DNA of 64,000 bases from Dermacentor variabilis (lineage: Eukaryota > Arthropoda > Arachnida > Ixodida > Ixodidae), in NCBI RefSeq assembly GCF_050947875.1, contig NC_134576.1, forward strand, positions 56,052,255 through 56,116,254, given 5' to 3'. Of the stretch, positions 33,907 to 45,100 are shown piece by piece. The notes below the pieces were generated by a model. The model was not told where the DNA came from. It ran no database searches and worked only from the letters and a program-made list of their open reading frames with translations. Positions within the stretch are counted from its first letter, which is position 1. Each line of letters opens with the position of its first letter. Both the position numbers and the translations under genes were made by a program.

Positions 33907-34335
33907 ACTTCGATACAGGTCCCACGTCTTTATGGTTGCTTCTCGATTCTCGAACCATGTCCTGGCGGCGTCTTCCAATGCGAAATAGACATGTCGCAGC
34001 TTGTCGTGGCTGTTCCAGCTGTTAGACGTCTCCAGTTAGACGTCTAACGTTAGATCTGTTAGACGTCTCCAGCCAGGTTTTCGGGTCCTCGACTGTGGAA
34101 GCGCAGAACGTCGGTGGCTCCCTGGACTATTAGGGACGCTGCGGCAAGCATTGGGTCTGTCTTGGCGACGATCTTCTTGGTCGTCTCTGGTAGAAGTCCG
34201 TGTTCCGGGGCAGCTGCTTTAGCCGACGGCTTCCTCGATGTTCTGGAACGACGTTGGTGATGTCTTTGCGGTCCGGGCTTGGATCACGGCTTTGTGGAGG
34301 CGTCCGGTACACGATCGTAAAGTATCTCCACCAGA

Positions 34336-34776
34336 TGTTGCGTAGTAGTGACGGCGAAGAAGGCAATCGAACTGTGATTAGCATAACTAGCGTATTATTA
34401 GGAGAGCTTGTGCCGTCAAAAGCAGGCTGCACTCACAGAACAACGATGGCGGCGAGTTAACACACTCGGCGATTGTCGAAAATCTGATAAGCGGGTCAAG
34501 TACGTCGGCTTTTATACAGCAGTCGTCGAATGTTCTGGAGTAATCGCTGGGACCAGTGTGTCTTCCACAAAATTCTGCACTAATCGCGTCGCGCATGCGT
34601 GCATTCAGATTACACGAGGTTCAGTGACAGCAGCGGATGGAACCCTCGATAACATTCCAGAAAGGTCCGATACATGCAGGCGCGTCCTGCGTTGTGCGAT
34701 AACATTTGTTAGGCGGTGCAACGTGGTCGCCCGATAACGATAAACAAGTACACGTGTGAATACTTTCTGCAGCTAG
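34336..34776 (-). repeat. Gypsy-1 5' LTR
   Basis: About 440 bp; on the minus strand it carries TATA-box sequence GTATAAAAGC (plus 34507-34516) and ends ...ACTACGCAACA next to the putative primer-binding site. It lacks the two SINEs of the partner LTR, so it shows the pre-insertion state. Confidence 0.85.
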
Positions 34777-35300
34777 AGATTTATTATATCTAATCTCCGT
34801 ACAATCTCCAGGCGCTATACTATTACAAGAAACACATTTTTCCGCGGACCAAGACTTTCATTTCATTACAAGTGTTTTCGATTGGCTTCACGAGCTGGCG
34901 GATTAGCTTTTTTTCATTTAATCTAAATTCTTTCATAAAGCAAAAATTTCACATCAGGCTCTAATATCCGAATGTGAAATCCTAATATTAGAAGTAACTA
35001 TTCCGGGTTGTGCCCCGCTCTTTATAATTACCTTCTATTTTCATGCTGGGCTGCAAGACGGATGCTCACTTGATGTCACAGTGACCTACTGCAAGAAGAA
35101 CATATTATTTGCAGGAGACTTCAACTCGCATCATGTGTCATGGGTATTCAGCACTGAGTCATTCGGAAAACGTTTATAGGATTCGACTAATGTTAACAAT
35201 CTCACATGCTTCAGTGCTAAAGTTGTCACTTTCATGCGTTCGCAGTAGCGATCTCTCCTAGATTTGAGGCTTGCTGCCTCAGGCGTTTCCATCTACTTCG
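34777..35300 (+). pseudogene. LINE-D ORF2 endonuclease (APE) segment
   Basis: Plus-strand reading gives RDLLYLISVQSPGAILLQETH, with the Q-E-T-H metal-binding Glu. Further on are FAGDFNSHHVSW (the GDFN block, about 35117-35150) and RSLLDLRLA near 35250, corresponding to the D-L/S-D block. The first residues of the domain lie on the other side of gypsy-1 (about 26590-26622). Stops interrupt the frame. Confidence 0.7.
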
Positions 35301-36012
35301 GCTGTTGTCGATGAGTAGATGCCACCGCCCGATTATCATTGTGATTAACAACCCCCTGATTTCTATACATAAACATGCGTCGAATTTTGTGGACAATTCA
35401 AAATTTAAATATATCTTACAGTAAACTATGTCTTCTATGACAAGTATGGCAAGAGGTATTACAGCGATGAGCTTTGTGCAATATTCAAAGGCACCACTAG
35501 AAAATATGAATTTGTAGTCTTATCAACAAAGGGTAGTACTAATTGCCGATGGTGGAATACTGATTGCGCACGATATTATAGATCCCGAAAAGATGCATCA
35601 AAAAGCTTTCAGCAAAAAGTGGGGATATGAAAGCACTGATTAGGTTTATCTGCTCTAAGAAGGCAGTTTCAGGGCCCATAAATATTGACTCAGTTGTCTA
35701 TCACCAAATTTTTGTCAGAATCATTAGATAAAATTGTTAAAGGTTTAGAACAGCACTTCACAACTCAGCTGCAGGTAAACTTCGTGCGGATTCTTTCAGG
35801 GGATGATTTAGTAGAGTTCATGATTGTAGAACGGTGTTCGGTTGCTTCTTGGCACAGCTCCGGGTCCAGATTGCACATCAGGAATGGTGAAAATATTGTT
35901 TGATGTCGCCCCGCGAGACCTCTGCAATATAGTTATTTAATTTCTCATGAACGCATGAATACCTGTTGACAGGAAACGCGCAAAAATAATTCTCCTGTTT
36001 AAAGAGGAAGGA
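35301..36012 (+). pseudogene. LINE-D inter-domain region
   Basis: Degenerate linker between endonuclease and RT. A readable stretch at 35685-35903 resembles nothing specific; assigned by position. Confidence 0.35.
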
Positions 36013-36653
36013 GTGGGAATGAATGCAGATAATTTAAAGCCAATTGCACTAAATTCGAGTGTTCTGAAATTATTAGACAGGCTATTGCACGTTCATGTCA
36101 TGCAATCTTTAAATGATAACACATTATTAAGCCCATGTCAGATTGTATTTAGACCTGCATGCTCGATATGGAGCGCACATGTCGATTTAGACGGATGCAT
36201 TTGCTTTGGTCGCCAAAGGCAGCAGTATGCTGCTTTAGTGACCCATGATTCAGCTAAATCATGTGACAGTGTAGAGCATGTCATGCTCCTTAACGTTTTA
36301 AATGGCGTGACTTTTCCTCAATTACAAGTAATTTCCCTATGCTGTCCTTGGTGAAGTGTTTGTTGGCTTCTTATGATATGACTAAGAAACATCAAGCCCC
36401 TCGGTTAACCCCCTTTCTTCTCGTTTATTTCATAACGTGGGTCTCGAATGCGGCAACATTGTTGCCTTCAGGTAACATGTGTGGGTTTATTCACCCAAAA
36501 AGATCACCCAAAAAGATCATGTTCTCGCGACGCCTGTGGCAGAACGGATGTTCTACATCCGCCGCCAAGGTCAGTGAGTGGTGGCGCTGGCTGAACACTC
36601 CCAGGGTTCAACTAGGAAACATAAATACCCAAGAAAGTCGCCGGGGAGACGGC

Positions 36654-36726
36654 GCCGTGGTAGCTCAATTGGTAGAGCATCGCACGCGAAATGCGAAGGT
36701 TGTGGGATCGTTCCCCAACTGCGGCA
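36654..36726 (+). tRNA. tRNA-like sequence (SINE head or degenerate tRNA)
   Basis: Folds as a cloverleaf by eye. Acceptor GCCGTGG pairs with CTGCGGC with two G-U pairs. D-stem GCTC pairs with GAGC. Anticodon stem TCGCA pairs with TGCGA. The T-stem has four of five pairs. The A box TAGCTCAATTGG is good. Against a working tRNA: loop position 33 is G rather than T (anticodon would be CGA), and the T-loop ATCGTTC departs from TTCGANT. I treat it as tRNA-derived repeat sequence. Confidence 0.45.
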
Positions 36727-36831
36727 AGTTGTTTTTTCATCCACTTTCATTTTCATTAATTTGAAGTTTCTTTATTTTATTTATCAAGCACAAGTTTTTT
36801 CCCTTATGTTGTACTTGGTATTTATGGTATT

Positions 36832-36872
36832 TAAGAAGCCAACAAACACTGAAAGTGTTTGTTGGCTTCTTA
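36832..36872. repeat. 19-bp perfect hairpin at end of the repeat unit
   Basis: Arms 36832-36850 and 36854-36872 (left arm TAAGAAGCCAACAAACACT), loop of 3 nt. It places the unit's first sequence back-to-back with its inverse. Confidence 0.9.
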
Positions 36873-36874
36873 TG

Positions 36875-37378
36875 CTACAGGCCACTCTGCTTTATCGCTC
36901 ATGACTAGGGATGACAATCACGAAATCTTACTCATTTCGCATTGGAATGGCCGACAACACTCTCTGCAATGCCAGTCTTTGCGAGGAGACGCTGAACACA
37001 TTCTGCGCGACTGTCCTTAATATAATGCTCAGACACAGTGCCTGGCATCCGCTCTAGGGCACCTTGAAGTAGACCATTGTCAGTTGAAACAATTTTCACA
37101 TGCCGCTGACCGAAAACATCACAGCTGAAGGCGACGAAGGGATTACTTCGGTTTTTGAAAGAGATGGGCGTGGACAAGCGGCTGTGACAGTGATGTCACA
37201 TACCACGCAAGAGTGACGGACCGCAACTGACGATGTGTGTGCTGGGCTATGTGCTCTCTCTCTCTCCTCCCCATCTTTCATCCCCCCCATCCCGCCTCCA
37301 TGTGTACGGTAGGAAACCGGTTTAGCTAAACTGGTTACCCTCCCTGCCTTTCCTTATCCAATTTTTCCATCCCCCTTC
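36875..37378 (+). mobile_element. 3' fragment of an I-clade LINE
   Basis: Encodes FRIGMADNTLCNASLCEETL, the same C-terminal finger as the element at 54499-56237 (FRIGMADNALCNACLCEETL). A related 3' UTR with CTCTCTCTCTCC and a CTTCC tail follows. Flanked by 9-bp duplications CTTCTTATG (36866-36874 and 37379-37387). Strongly 5'-truncated. Confidence 0.85.
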
Positions 37379-37950
37379 CTTCTTATGATATGACTAATAA
37401 AAATCGAGCCCCTCAGTTAAGCCCGTTTCTTCTCGTTTATTAGTTTTCCTTGGTATGTTATAAATTGGATGCATCAGTTTTTACAGGGTATGAAATTTTT
37501 TTCTTCCTAACGTGGCTTCTTGACGCAAATGTATAATCAATTAAGAGGCGTTCCCCAGGGATCTGTCCTTTCTCCTATTTTGTTTGACGTCTTATTAAGC
37601 TCAATTTTATTGATAGATTCCGCACAAGTATATGTTTATGCAGATGACAGCATTATTTGCGTATGCGAGGGATATTCGCTCATTACAAAGAGCACTGTAG
37701 TCATACTTAGGAACGGTTGAAGCTTTGTTTGCAGATATTCGTATGTCGCATAATGTCAACAAAATTTCCTTGATTGTGCTTTCATTGAATGTACCGGTTA
37801 ATCCAGCTCTCAAATACCGACAGGAAATAACGTCGGAAGTTGACTTTATCAAATGTCTAGGTATAATATATGACGCAAAGCTGAGCGTGCGAAATCAACT
37901 TTATCATGTTAAATCTAGCGGAGCATGCGTTGTTTCACGATAATGAAAGT

Positions 37951-38274
37951 TGGCCGACATCACTCTGCACTACGCAGGGAAGCTCTAATAGTCATATATC
38001 GCATGTACGTTGAACCAATACTAAATGTGGGGTGCGCGCTATTCTCTGGTCAGCAAGCGAAATAACTCTAGTTCTTCTAGAGCCATAGGCTCTCCGGAAT
38101 AGTCTCGGTTGGTGGCCGACATCACTCTACACTACGCAGGGAATCTCTAATAGTCATATATCGCATGTACGTTGAACCAATACTAAAAGTGGGGTGCGCG
38201 CTATTCTGTGGTCAGCAAGCGAAATAACTCTAGTTCTTCTAGAGCCATAGGCTCTCCGGAATAGTCTCGGTTAG
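37951..38274 (+). repeat. 162-bp tandem duplication in LINE-D RT thumb
   Basis: Units 37951-38112 and 38113-38274 differ at only a few bases. They encode the thumb motif (LIVIYRMYVEPIL, then GCALF) twice. 162 is divisible by three, so the duplication itself kept frame, though the frame already had stops. Confidence 0.95.
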
Positions 38275-39015
38275 TGAAAATTTGTAGCTAATAACGTTTT
38301 ATATCAAGAAGCACGACTACCTACTCTTTCCTGCCGATACCGCATTTTAACAGCAAAGACGTGCCTAAATATTTATGAAACTTCTTTGAGGCTATCCCAA
38401 TTTGGTGGGTACTTATTAGTGAAATGAGAGTATTTTTCAATAGGATTGGCCCCGTTTAGATAGACCTCAGGTTTTGTTCGTACAAGCTGAATTAGATCCA
38501 CTAAACGTTAATGTAGCGAGGTCATTTGTCCAGACATGCCCTTACCTAATACAAGGATTGAATTTGATTATATATTTCCATCAGATGCCAAAGTCATGCC
38601 GACTACATATTTAAATGACATGCTACAAGTTCGTTTAACCCAATTGGGAATAGATCACGTGATTGAGACTGAAGCATCAGTGAATGAGCAAATCGACCTC
38701 TGGTTATTTTGTCCGAGCGACTATCCTGGTCCAATGCATTACGCCTCCCCGATTTTACGCCCATATTTCTGGCTGAAGTTTCAGCCGTTATATTAGCTGC
38801 TGCAAAACTTCCTTCAAACTATTGAACAACGGTAACAGTGACTGATTCACTGTCAGTATGCACATCACTCACTTCATCTTCAGAGACTACAGTAGCCAAC
38901 ACATTTACATTATTCCAACACAACTACATGAATCCCAGCAAACGTAAACCTGGTGCGGTTTCTTTGGGTTCCGGGCCATCGCGGTATAATCTTAAATGAA
39001 ATGGCATACTTTCAC
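38275..39015 (+). pseudogene. LINE-D RT C-terminus and RNase H segment
   Basis: About 38440-38520 gives WPRLDRPQVLFVQAELDPLN, the connection region. About 38835-38870 gives VTVTDSLSVCTSL, the RNase H D-S block. About 38955-39000 gives FLWVPGHRGI and LNEMA, the final H block. It stops at the edge of gypsy-2. Confidence 0.7.
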
Positions 39016-39017
39016 AA

Positions 39018-39540
39018 AATGAAAAATACGCGCGACAATAAACGCGGTAAACACAGCACTAACAGAACATACACAATGGACACGTGATGAATAATTACAT
39101 CAACGATGAAACGCGAATAAAAAAAAAAGAGTCCGGCGGTAAGTTTCGAGAGCAGGTACGAACACGAGGCTTGTATGTGGCATGCTCGCTGAGATGCTGA
39201 TCTGCAGAGCGTCGCGCTGCTGGTACGTCGCTGCCGGAGACCTTGACAGACTTGCACCTCCTGTCGATCTACCGGCGAAGAGTTCGGCGTCGGGGTTTCA
39301 GCCTGCCGACCACATCTTCAGCTGTGTCTCGGTGCGCGACCGCGCTGCTGCGTCTTGCAAATCGCTCTGCTCGATCGCCGAGGTGCTCCAGCCCTCGTCA
39401 TGCTCTGGCGACCCACGTGACCAACCGGTCCGGCGAGCTGAGGAACAATGGGGAGCTCTTATCCCGATCGCCGTCGGCGTTGCGGCTGCGGCGGCAGTGG
39501 CGGCCATATCGAGACGCGCGCGGGCACGCACTTTGTAACA
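39018..39540 (-). repeat. Gypsy-2 left (3') LTR, uninterrupted
   Basis: Aligns from TGAAAAATACGCGCGACAA (39020) to GCACGCACTTTGT (about 39536) with the right LTR. It contains the empty counterpart of the Harbinger site at about 39480. Confidence 0.8.
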
Positions 39541-40425
39541 CCACCCCGACGACAAGAGTGTTATTCTAATAACATTCAAAAACCCGACATACAATCGCGC
39601 ACGCGCACCTGAAGGAGGCTGCGCTCCCTACGCATTCGAAGGTCACGCGCACAATCACGTCCTCCTGTGGGTAACAGTTCGTGGAAGGTCTCGCACGAAT
39701 CACTTGGCCGCGCACATCTCCGCCTCTGCCTCGCTCTCAGCCCGTCAGCGCACTCCACAACACAAGTGCAGAAAGAGAAATGAAAACTAGCGATAAAATA
39801 ATGGTATGAGAAACCAGAGCTTTAAAATAGTTGCGATAAGGTATTGTCCCCTTGGGCCGTGTGACTGGCGCAAACCGCGGTACAGCCGCTACGCGCACTC
39901 GACACGAAACACGTATCACATCGAAAACAAAATACACAAAATACAGAGATATCGCTAAAGGGCGGAAAAATGAACCATTTAACAAAAGTAGTACAAGATA
40001 AAAAAAGCATGGCTGGGAAAACGAAGCTAACTTATCAATTAGGTGCCGGCAGCCCTTCTAAATTCCCGCTTCTATTTTACTCGTACTTGCTGGGGTTGCA
40101 TTCCTGCCATCCCCCGAGCATTCCCGACGCAAAGGTGGCGAGACACAAAAAGCACGCCGCAGCGACATGCCATTTCGCGCCCCGACTGCCTGCTTTTTGG
40201 CTCGGTGATTGGGGTACACAGACCCGTGCCCCATCCGCACCCATGCGCAGCCCATGACCAACAGGGTGCTACGAAGGACGCGGCTCAAAGGCACCTGCCG
40301 CAGATGAGCCGAATGTCTCGATCGCGCTCTCCTCCGCAGCAAACAGCGATGCCTCGCGACTGCCAACCCCGGTCGACGCCTTCGACATTGCGACCTCTTT
40401 GTCGGTTAGATTGACGGCCCCTTCC
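39541..40425 (-). other. Gypsy-2 internal non-coding region
   Basis: About 880 bp without a recognisable frame between the 3' LTR and the gag remnant; presumably 3' untranslated sequence plus deletion joint. Confidence 0.4.
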
Positions 40426-41099
40426 TCACCCTCCACAATCTGTCAGCGGTCGGTACCCCGTACGCCCGCGGTGTGCGGTAACTCGCCATCCTCCGCCGCG
40501 CCGGACACTCACCGCCCCTCTATGCCTGCGATGGCACAATTTGCCTGCGCGGCGGCTGTCGTTTCTCGTGGCCAGCCTCTGACTATCAATACCCACCACA
40601 CCGCCTGATTCTCGAAGCACCGGCTTCTCGTTCACTTCGAAGGCTCCGGCACCCAAGGGCTGAGGTATGAGGGAGAATTCCAGCTGGTCACAAACCTGAG
40701 CAAGGCTCACTGCGGAGGGATAAGGTTTCTCAGCGGCGGCGGTCGAGCCCGGCAGGCCCTCTGAGTTGCGAATGCTCTCGACATGGTCCACCTTCGCGCG
40801 CAACTGCGCAATCTGCGTGCAATCTGCGCAATGCACGCAATCTGCGCAATGCGTGCCCAATCGCCCTCGTCGGCCTCGCGTAGTCGCAACTCTCACGTTT
40901 TCCTGCGCTCGCGGCGATCAGTCTTTTCCTTGGAGCGTAGCTCGCGCAAAAACTCCCGGAGAGCTGGGCCTTCAAGGCCCAACTGCCTCCCGACGGCCAC
41001 GATGCGCTCAAATTCATCGAGCAGTCCACCGCCCATATCTCGGCTTTCTCTCGCGCTCGGTGGTACGCATCTGCCCCGCCCACTATGCCTCGTGGTCAC
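40426..41099 (-). pseudogene. Gypsy-2 gag N-terminal remnant
   Basis: Minus frame 41099-40893 includes DEFERIVAVGRQLGLEGPAL and REFLRELRSKEKTDRRE. A Leu-rich helix is followed by a charged coiled coil, the start of gag in elements of this type. After a stop, frames to 40426 keep an acidic/basic coiled coil with short CGCAGATTG repeats (about 40800-40860) and then a region without motifs. No capsid, protease or RT follows. Confidence 0.6.
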
Positions 41100-41489
41100 G
41101 GAAGATCGCGGTCAGCAAGTCCTGTCGCGGACGCCAGTTGTCAAAGATTGGTGGTAATGTATTCGCACTCTCCGAACCGCAGGGAATGGGCCGACAACAA
41201 ACCCACCCTTCGTGCACTTACGCATGGTTCGACTGCTGACCGGCAATAAGGTCCAGGCCTGATCGACCGTGGACCAGAGGCGTGAGACGAGAGGCGACGT
41301 TAAAACACCCTCAATTTAATGAAATGAAATCATGCCCGAGACATGGTAAAAAACACACAAACTACAAGCAGGTGGTGCCAAGCTTTTCGGAAGGCGTGCG
41401 GGTCACACAGAACACACTTTGACGCGACCCGCGACACAAAGTCCAACACATAGAAACTTCTAACACTCGCGAAATAAACAAAAGAATAC

Positions 41490-41953
41490 GCGACGCAAAT
41501 GAAAAATACGCGCGACAACAAACGCGGTAAACGCTAAACTAACAGAACATACACAAATGAACACGCGATTAATAATTAAATAATGATGAAACGCGATTAA
41601 AAAAAAGTCCGGCGGAATGTTCCGAGAGCAGGTTGGAACACGAGCATTATCTGGGGCATGCTGGCCGAGATCCCGATCTGAAGAGCGTCGGGCTGCCGGT
41701 ACCTCGCCGCCGGAGGTCTTGACGGATTTGCACCGCCTGTCGATATACCGGCGAAGAGTTTCGCCTCGGGGTTTCAGCCTGCCTACCGCAACTTCATCTC
41801 GGTGCAGGACCACGCAGCTCCGTCTTGCAAACCACTCTGCTCGGTCTCCGAGGTGCCCCGTCCCTCGTCACCCTCTGGCGACCCACGTGACCAACCGGTC
41901 CGGCGAGCTGAGGAATAATGGGGAGCCCTTTTCCCGATCGCCGTGCAAGAGGC
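41490..41953 (-). repeat. Gypsy-2 right (5') LTR, portion left of the Harbinger
   Basis: Collinear with 39018-39480. The last shared bases are CGATCGCCGT (about 41935-41943); the LTR resumes after the DNA transposons at 53643 with ATTGCGGCG. Confidence 0.85.
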
Positions 41954-41956
41954 ATT

Positions 41957-41997
41957 AGACAGTTTTAGCAGAACGTTTTTGACGGTCCGCTCCGCTC
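41957..41997 (+). repeat. Harbinger left TIR
   Basis: Begins AGACAGTTTTAGCAGAACGT and ends in TCCGCTCCGCTC. Differs from the right TIR only at position 3 (A versus G). Confidence 0.95.
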
Positions 41998-42126
41998 AGC
42001 GGGCTAGCGGAAGCGCAAGTGCGCATGCGCGACGCGTTCAGCCGTGAGCGGGCGAGCGGACGGGAGCCCCCTCTCCGCTAGAAAGCTTTCTCAGCGGAGC
42101 GCGGCGAGCGCGTCTAGCGAAGCAAA

Positions 42127-45100
42127 ATGGCTGCCCCCAGTGCTGCTGGTCCGTCAACGAGCTCGTTGGAATCGCGAGGTGCACAACGCAAACCTAGAGT
42201 ACACTTTAGGAGACACGAGGATCTTCTGCTACTTCGGGAGGTTGTGGCGATAAATCCATTCCAGAACCCTGCCATGTGGGAAACACTTCTCACGAACGTG
42301 ATGGCAGCCCTGCGCAGGGACGTCTCGCTTCGTGCGATCAAAGATCGCGTGGAGCTGCTGGTCGGCTACTTCAGACAGGACGACCGAGAGAACCTGCGGA
42401 AGTAAGTGACTTTTATTATTTGTGCGTAGATTGCTGTTGATTCTGCTGTTGATTCTAGCAGAAAAAAACCGTCCACGCTTGGCCTACTATTTGTTTTTAG
42501 GTCCGGCACCGAGGAACAGTACGATGAGCTGCAGCGGCTGCTGCAAGAAGTGTCTGACTTAGCGCGGGAATTCAGTTATGTAATGAAAATAAAACCGAGG
42601 AAACGGAAAGGGGCCGCGGAGGTGCGACGGCAGCAGGGACCGTCAGCTGCTGCCAAGGCAACCACCAGTGCGCAGCGTATGAGAGACGCCGCTGCCGAGA
42701 CCCTCGCATCGCAGTCCAGCCATGTCGTGGACAGAGAGTTGAACGGTAATAGTCGCGCGTAAACAGGTTCATTTGCCGATTAGTACATACATGGTCTTCG
42801 AACGTAAAGTATTCGCGAAGGTAGGACAACGTAGCTTGCATTGCTTATATGAATCGTGAGGCATTTGTTAAAAAGAGTGCAGTACGAGAGGCCATTGCTT
42901 CGTGTCGCATTTGCTTGACGCATGCGGAAAGCCGCAATTTTGACACGTTCATGAATGCATATGTAGTGGGTAGCATATTGCAGTACATAATAAAGCAGGC
43001 ACAATCTTGGACGTTATGTATGACATAAAGACATGTTACAGGCTCGTAAGTGTAATCGCCAAGCAGGTTTTATGATACATTAATTTCACTGAGTATCTTG
43101 GCAACCACACAGTACAGCACATTGAAAGAACGGAAAGCCTGGATAAAATATTTCTCATGTGCCATCTGCTTCTGGAACTTCTGTATAGAAGCAGCTCACG
43201 TTGAACAGTCAATACAACTTTTTTTGAGATGCTGCCGTTTTGTGTGCATGATGGTGTTCGTGTGAAAGAACAGGTCATCGCTCTAGTCTCAAGCATATTG
43301 CATCAACTGCTTCCATAACATCAAAAGGAGGACAAAGTACACAGTACCGCAAGATAGTAATAATATGTTCTACACCACATTTTACTACTGCGAAAAAAGT
43401 GTGCTATTGCACAGATTTTTCTTTTTTTTGAGCAGATCAGAATGCATTATCTGCCATTACATTGCCAGTGATTTTTTTTACTCTTTTGCTTCTGTAGAAA
43501 TCGAGTCGCCAGCTGCAGAGCTGCTCTGCGGCATCTATACTGTCGAGTCACACTCCCCAGTATACGAATGCCCTATGCCGAATTCCCCTGCACCTCCGGA
43601 CGCCAGGCCAGTGGAGGATGCCTCGGATGACGGCAATATCGGAACACCTGACCAGCAACCTCGACGCAAGCGACAGTGCGTTCCAGGAACTGCACGAGGT
43701 GAGGACAATCATTTACCCTGTTATTACTCATCAGAGTATATCAATAGTGCTACATGCATTTTGTTTCCCACATATGACATGGTTTCTTATGCATCATTCT
43801 TTTTAAGGTATCTTCAGTCAGAGAATGGTCATACTGTATTTTTTTACTGTTAATGTAGTGCATCGCCTCTTCATATGGAACATGGGGAGTTTCACCACAG
43901 AAAGGGCCAGCTATCCCAGAATTGTAGCTAAGGAAAGAAAAAAGGTAATCAAATAGCAAAACACTGCCAAAGTCTACAAGGTTATAAAAGTACGAGAACA
44001 CAGACATAAACAGGCCATGGGATCATAGGAGTATACAAGGTTATAAAAGTATGAGAACATAGTCATAAACAGGCCATGGGATCATAGGAGAATTTATAAT
44101 GTAAAGTACTGTTTAAGAGAAGCTTGTCAAGCCACTGCCTACGAAAAAATCCTATAGAGCCTTGAGAGATGTTCCGGTACCTGTGAAAGACTTCCGACTA
44201 CTGCGCTGCATTGTCAGTTTTCTCACATCTTTGAAGAAACTTGTTTCTCATTGGATGATTGTTCTGCCCACAGTGGAAGAATATGAGAGGTACATGAACA
44301 GACCTCCACACGAGATAGAAGACTGGCCAACATGAACTGCTTTCTGCGACATATGGCACAGGAGAGCAATAGCCATCAGTGAGGTTCCCGTTGGCTTGCC
44401 GTTTTAAAAGAGCTACCACGAGCGAACTTGAAAAACCTGTTCCAAAGCTTATTTTTGCATATACATTGTTTTGTTGGTGTTCACATGACAGAATGTTGTT
44501 GTCTGGGCAAGTCAGCGGCGCTTAATGAAGTTGCCAGTCGCTGCATAGGTAAATGCGTCGCTAAAGAAATGAAAAGGTTGTTAAATATGCTCACTCTGAA
44601 AATGTGGTGCTTGATTTATTTGTTATAATTAACAAAAAAAAAAGAAACTGCTCTTAAGGGCAGCTTTCCTTCAATGCCGATTGTAACTCATCTTTGGCAG
44701 TGGGAGCAGCACAACATCGAGCTGAACGAGTTTGACTTGTCATTAGCGATATTGATACAACCTCCCATGACGAGTCAGCCTGGGATTAGGGTTTAAAGAG
44801 TTAATATGAGGCATCCGTATAGTTCTGCCCATCTTCATACTGCTTAGAACCTCAGCAACAGTTTTCAGTTTTCTTTTGCCGCCTCCACAGGAATCCGAGC
44901 ATTACAAGAGCTGGGATTGGAGCTCCTGGCCAGACGGGAGGAGCACGAGTTTTCTGTCCGCAAAGAAGAACTGGCCCTGGCACAGCGTAGGCTAGAGTAT
45001 GACGAAAGAAAGCTCGCTTTCGAAGAAGAAAAGCACAGGTACATGTGGTATATATTGCACAGGTATCTTCATCTGGAGTAGTGATGAATAACCTAGGTTG

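Larger units (their letters stand above)
29990..34320 (-). pseudogene. Gypsy-1 gag, split by an RTE insertion
   Basis: N-terminal part (about 34320-33907) ends with the capsid segment LRHVYFALEDAARTWFENRE and DLYRS. The C-terminal part resumes at 30725 with GFLQTFTSVVINECAQELLE, then FLMQGVKQELLAGLIRNPPK and ASAIEKT. The two halves meet in frame across the 10-bp target duplication. Around 30070-30015 a CCHC knuckle can be read as CYHWGEAGHTYR, a stop, then C: the second Cys is Trp and the residue before the last Cys is a stop. Frameshifts also separate 30292-30492 and 29990-30220. Confidence 0.8.
26623..34776 (-). mobile_element. Gypsy-1: Ty3/gypsy LTR retrotransposon with nested insertions
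   Basis: Two LTRs in the same orientation flank a minus-strand gag-pol. The 5' LTR is at right (34336-34776), the 3' LTR at left (26623-27563, enlarged by two SINEs). Inside, on the minus strand: gag capsid (split by an RTE), a decayed zinc knuckle, protease with DTGAD, a linker, an RT-integrase fusion made by deletion, and the integrase C-terminus. Next to the 5' LTR the minus strand reads TCTGGTGGAGATACT, whose TGGTGGAGATA is a plausible primer-binding site because it is complementary to a tRNA 3' end in CCA. The element lies in the ORF2 start of LINE-D. No clear target duplication could be read. Confidence 0.9.
36355..36874 (+). repeat. Repeat unit with tRNA-like core, and start of a second unit
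   Basis: GTGTTTGTTGGCTTCTTATG occurs at 36355-36374 and again at 36855-36874, marking a unit of about 500 bp. The next unit starts (interrupted) and continues at 37388-37450 with a diverged copy of 36375-36435 (shared GATATGACTAA and TTTCTTCTCGTTTATT). The core holds the tRNA-like sequence at 36654-36726. This suggests a tandemly arranged tRNA-containing repeat. I recall similar units being abundant in ticks; the published tick SINE 'Ruka' is a candidate name that I cannot confirm. Confidence 0.65.
36013..37940 (+). pseudogene. LINE-D reverse transcriptase, interrupted
   Basis: The first part (36013-36350) has NLKPIALNSSVLKLLDRLLH and LVTHDSAKSCDSVEHVMLL (degenerate D-x-x-K-A-Y-D-S block) and ends at NGVTFPQ. 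The second part (from about 37505) has YNQLRGVPQGSVLSPILFDV and VYVYADDSII, the catalytic YADD with both aspartates. It then has LSLNVPVNPALKYRQEI and CLGIIYDAKLS (about 37775-37890). The gap holds a tRNA-like repeat and a LINE tail. Stops follow the YADD block. Confidence 0.8.

Noticed and set aside
36654..36726. Functional tRNA gene
   Set aside because: Cloverleaf stems are present but position 33 is G and the T-loop is non-canonical; embedded in a repeat unit, so treated as tRNA-derived.
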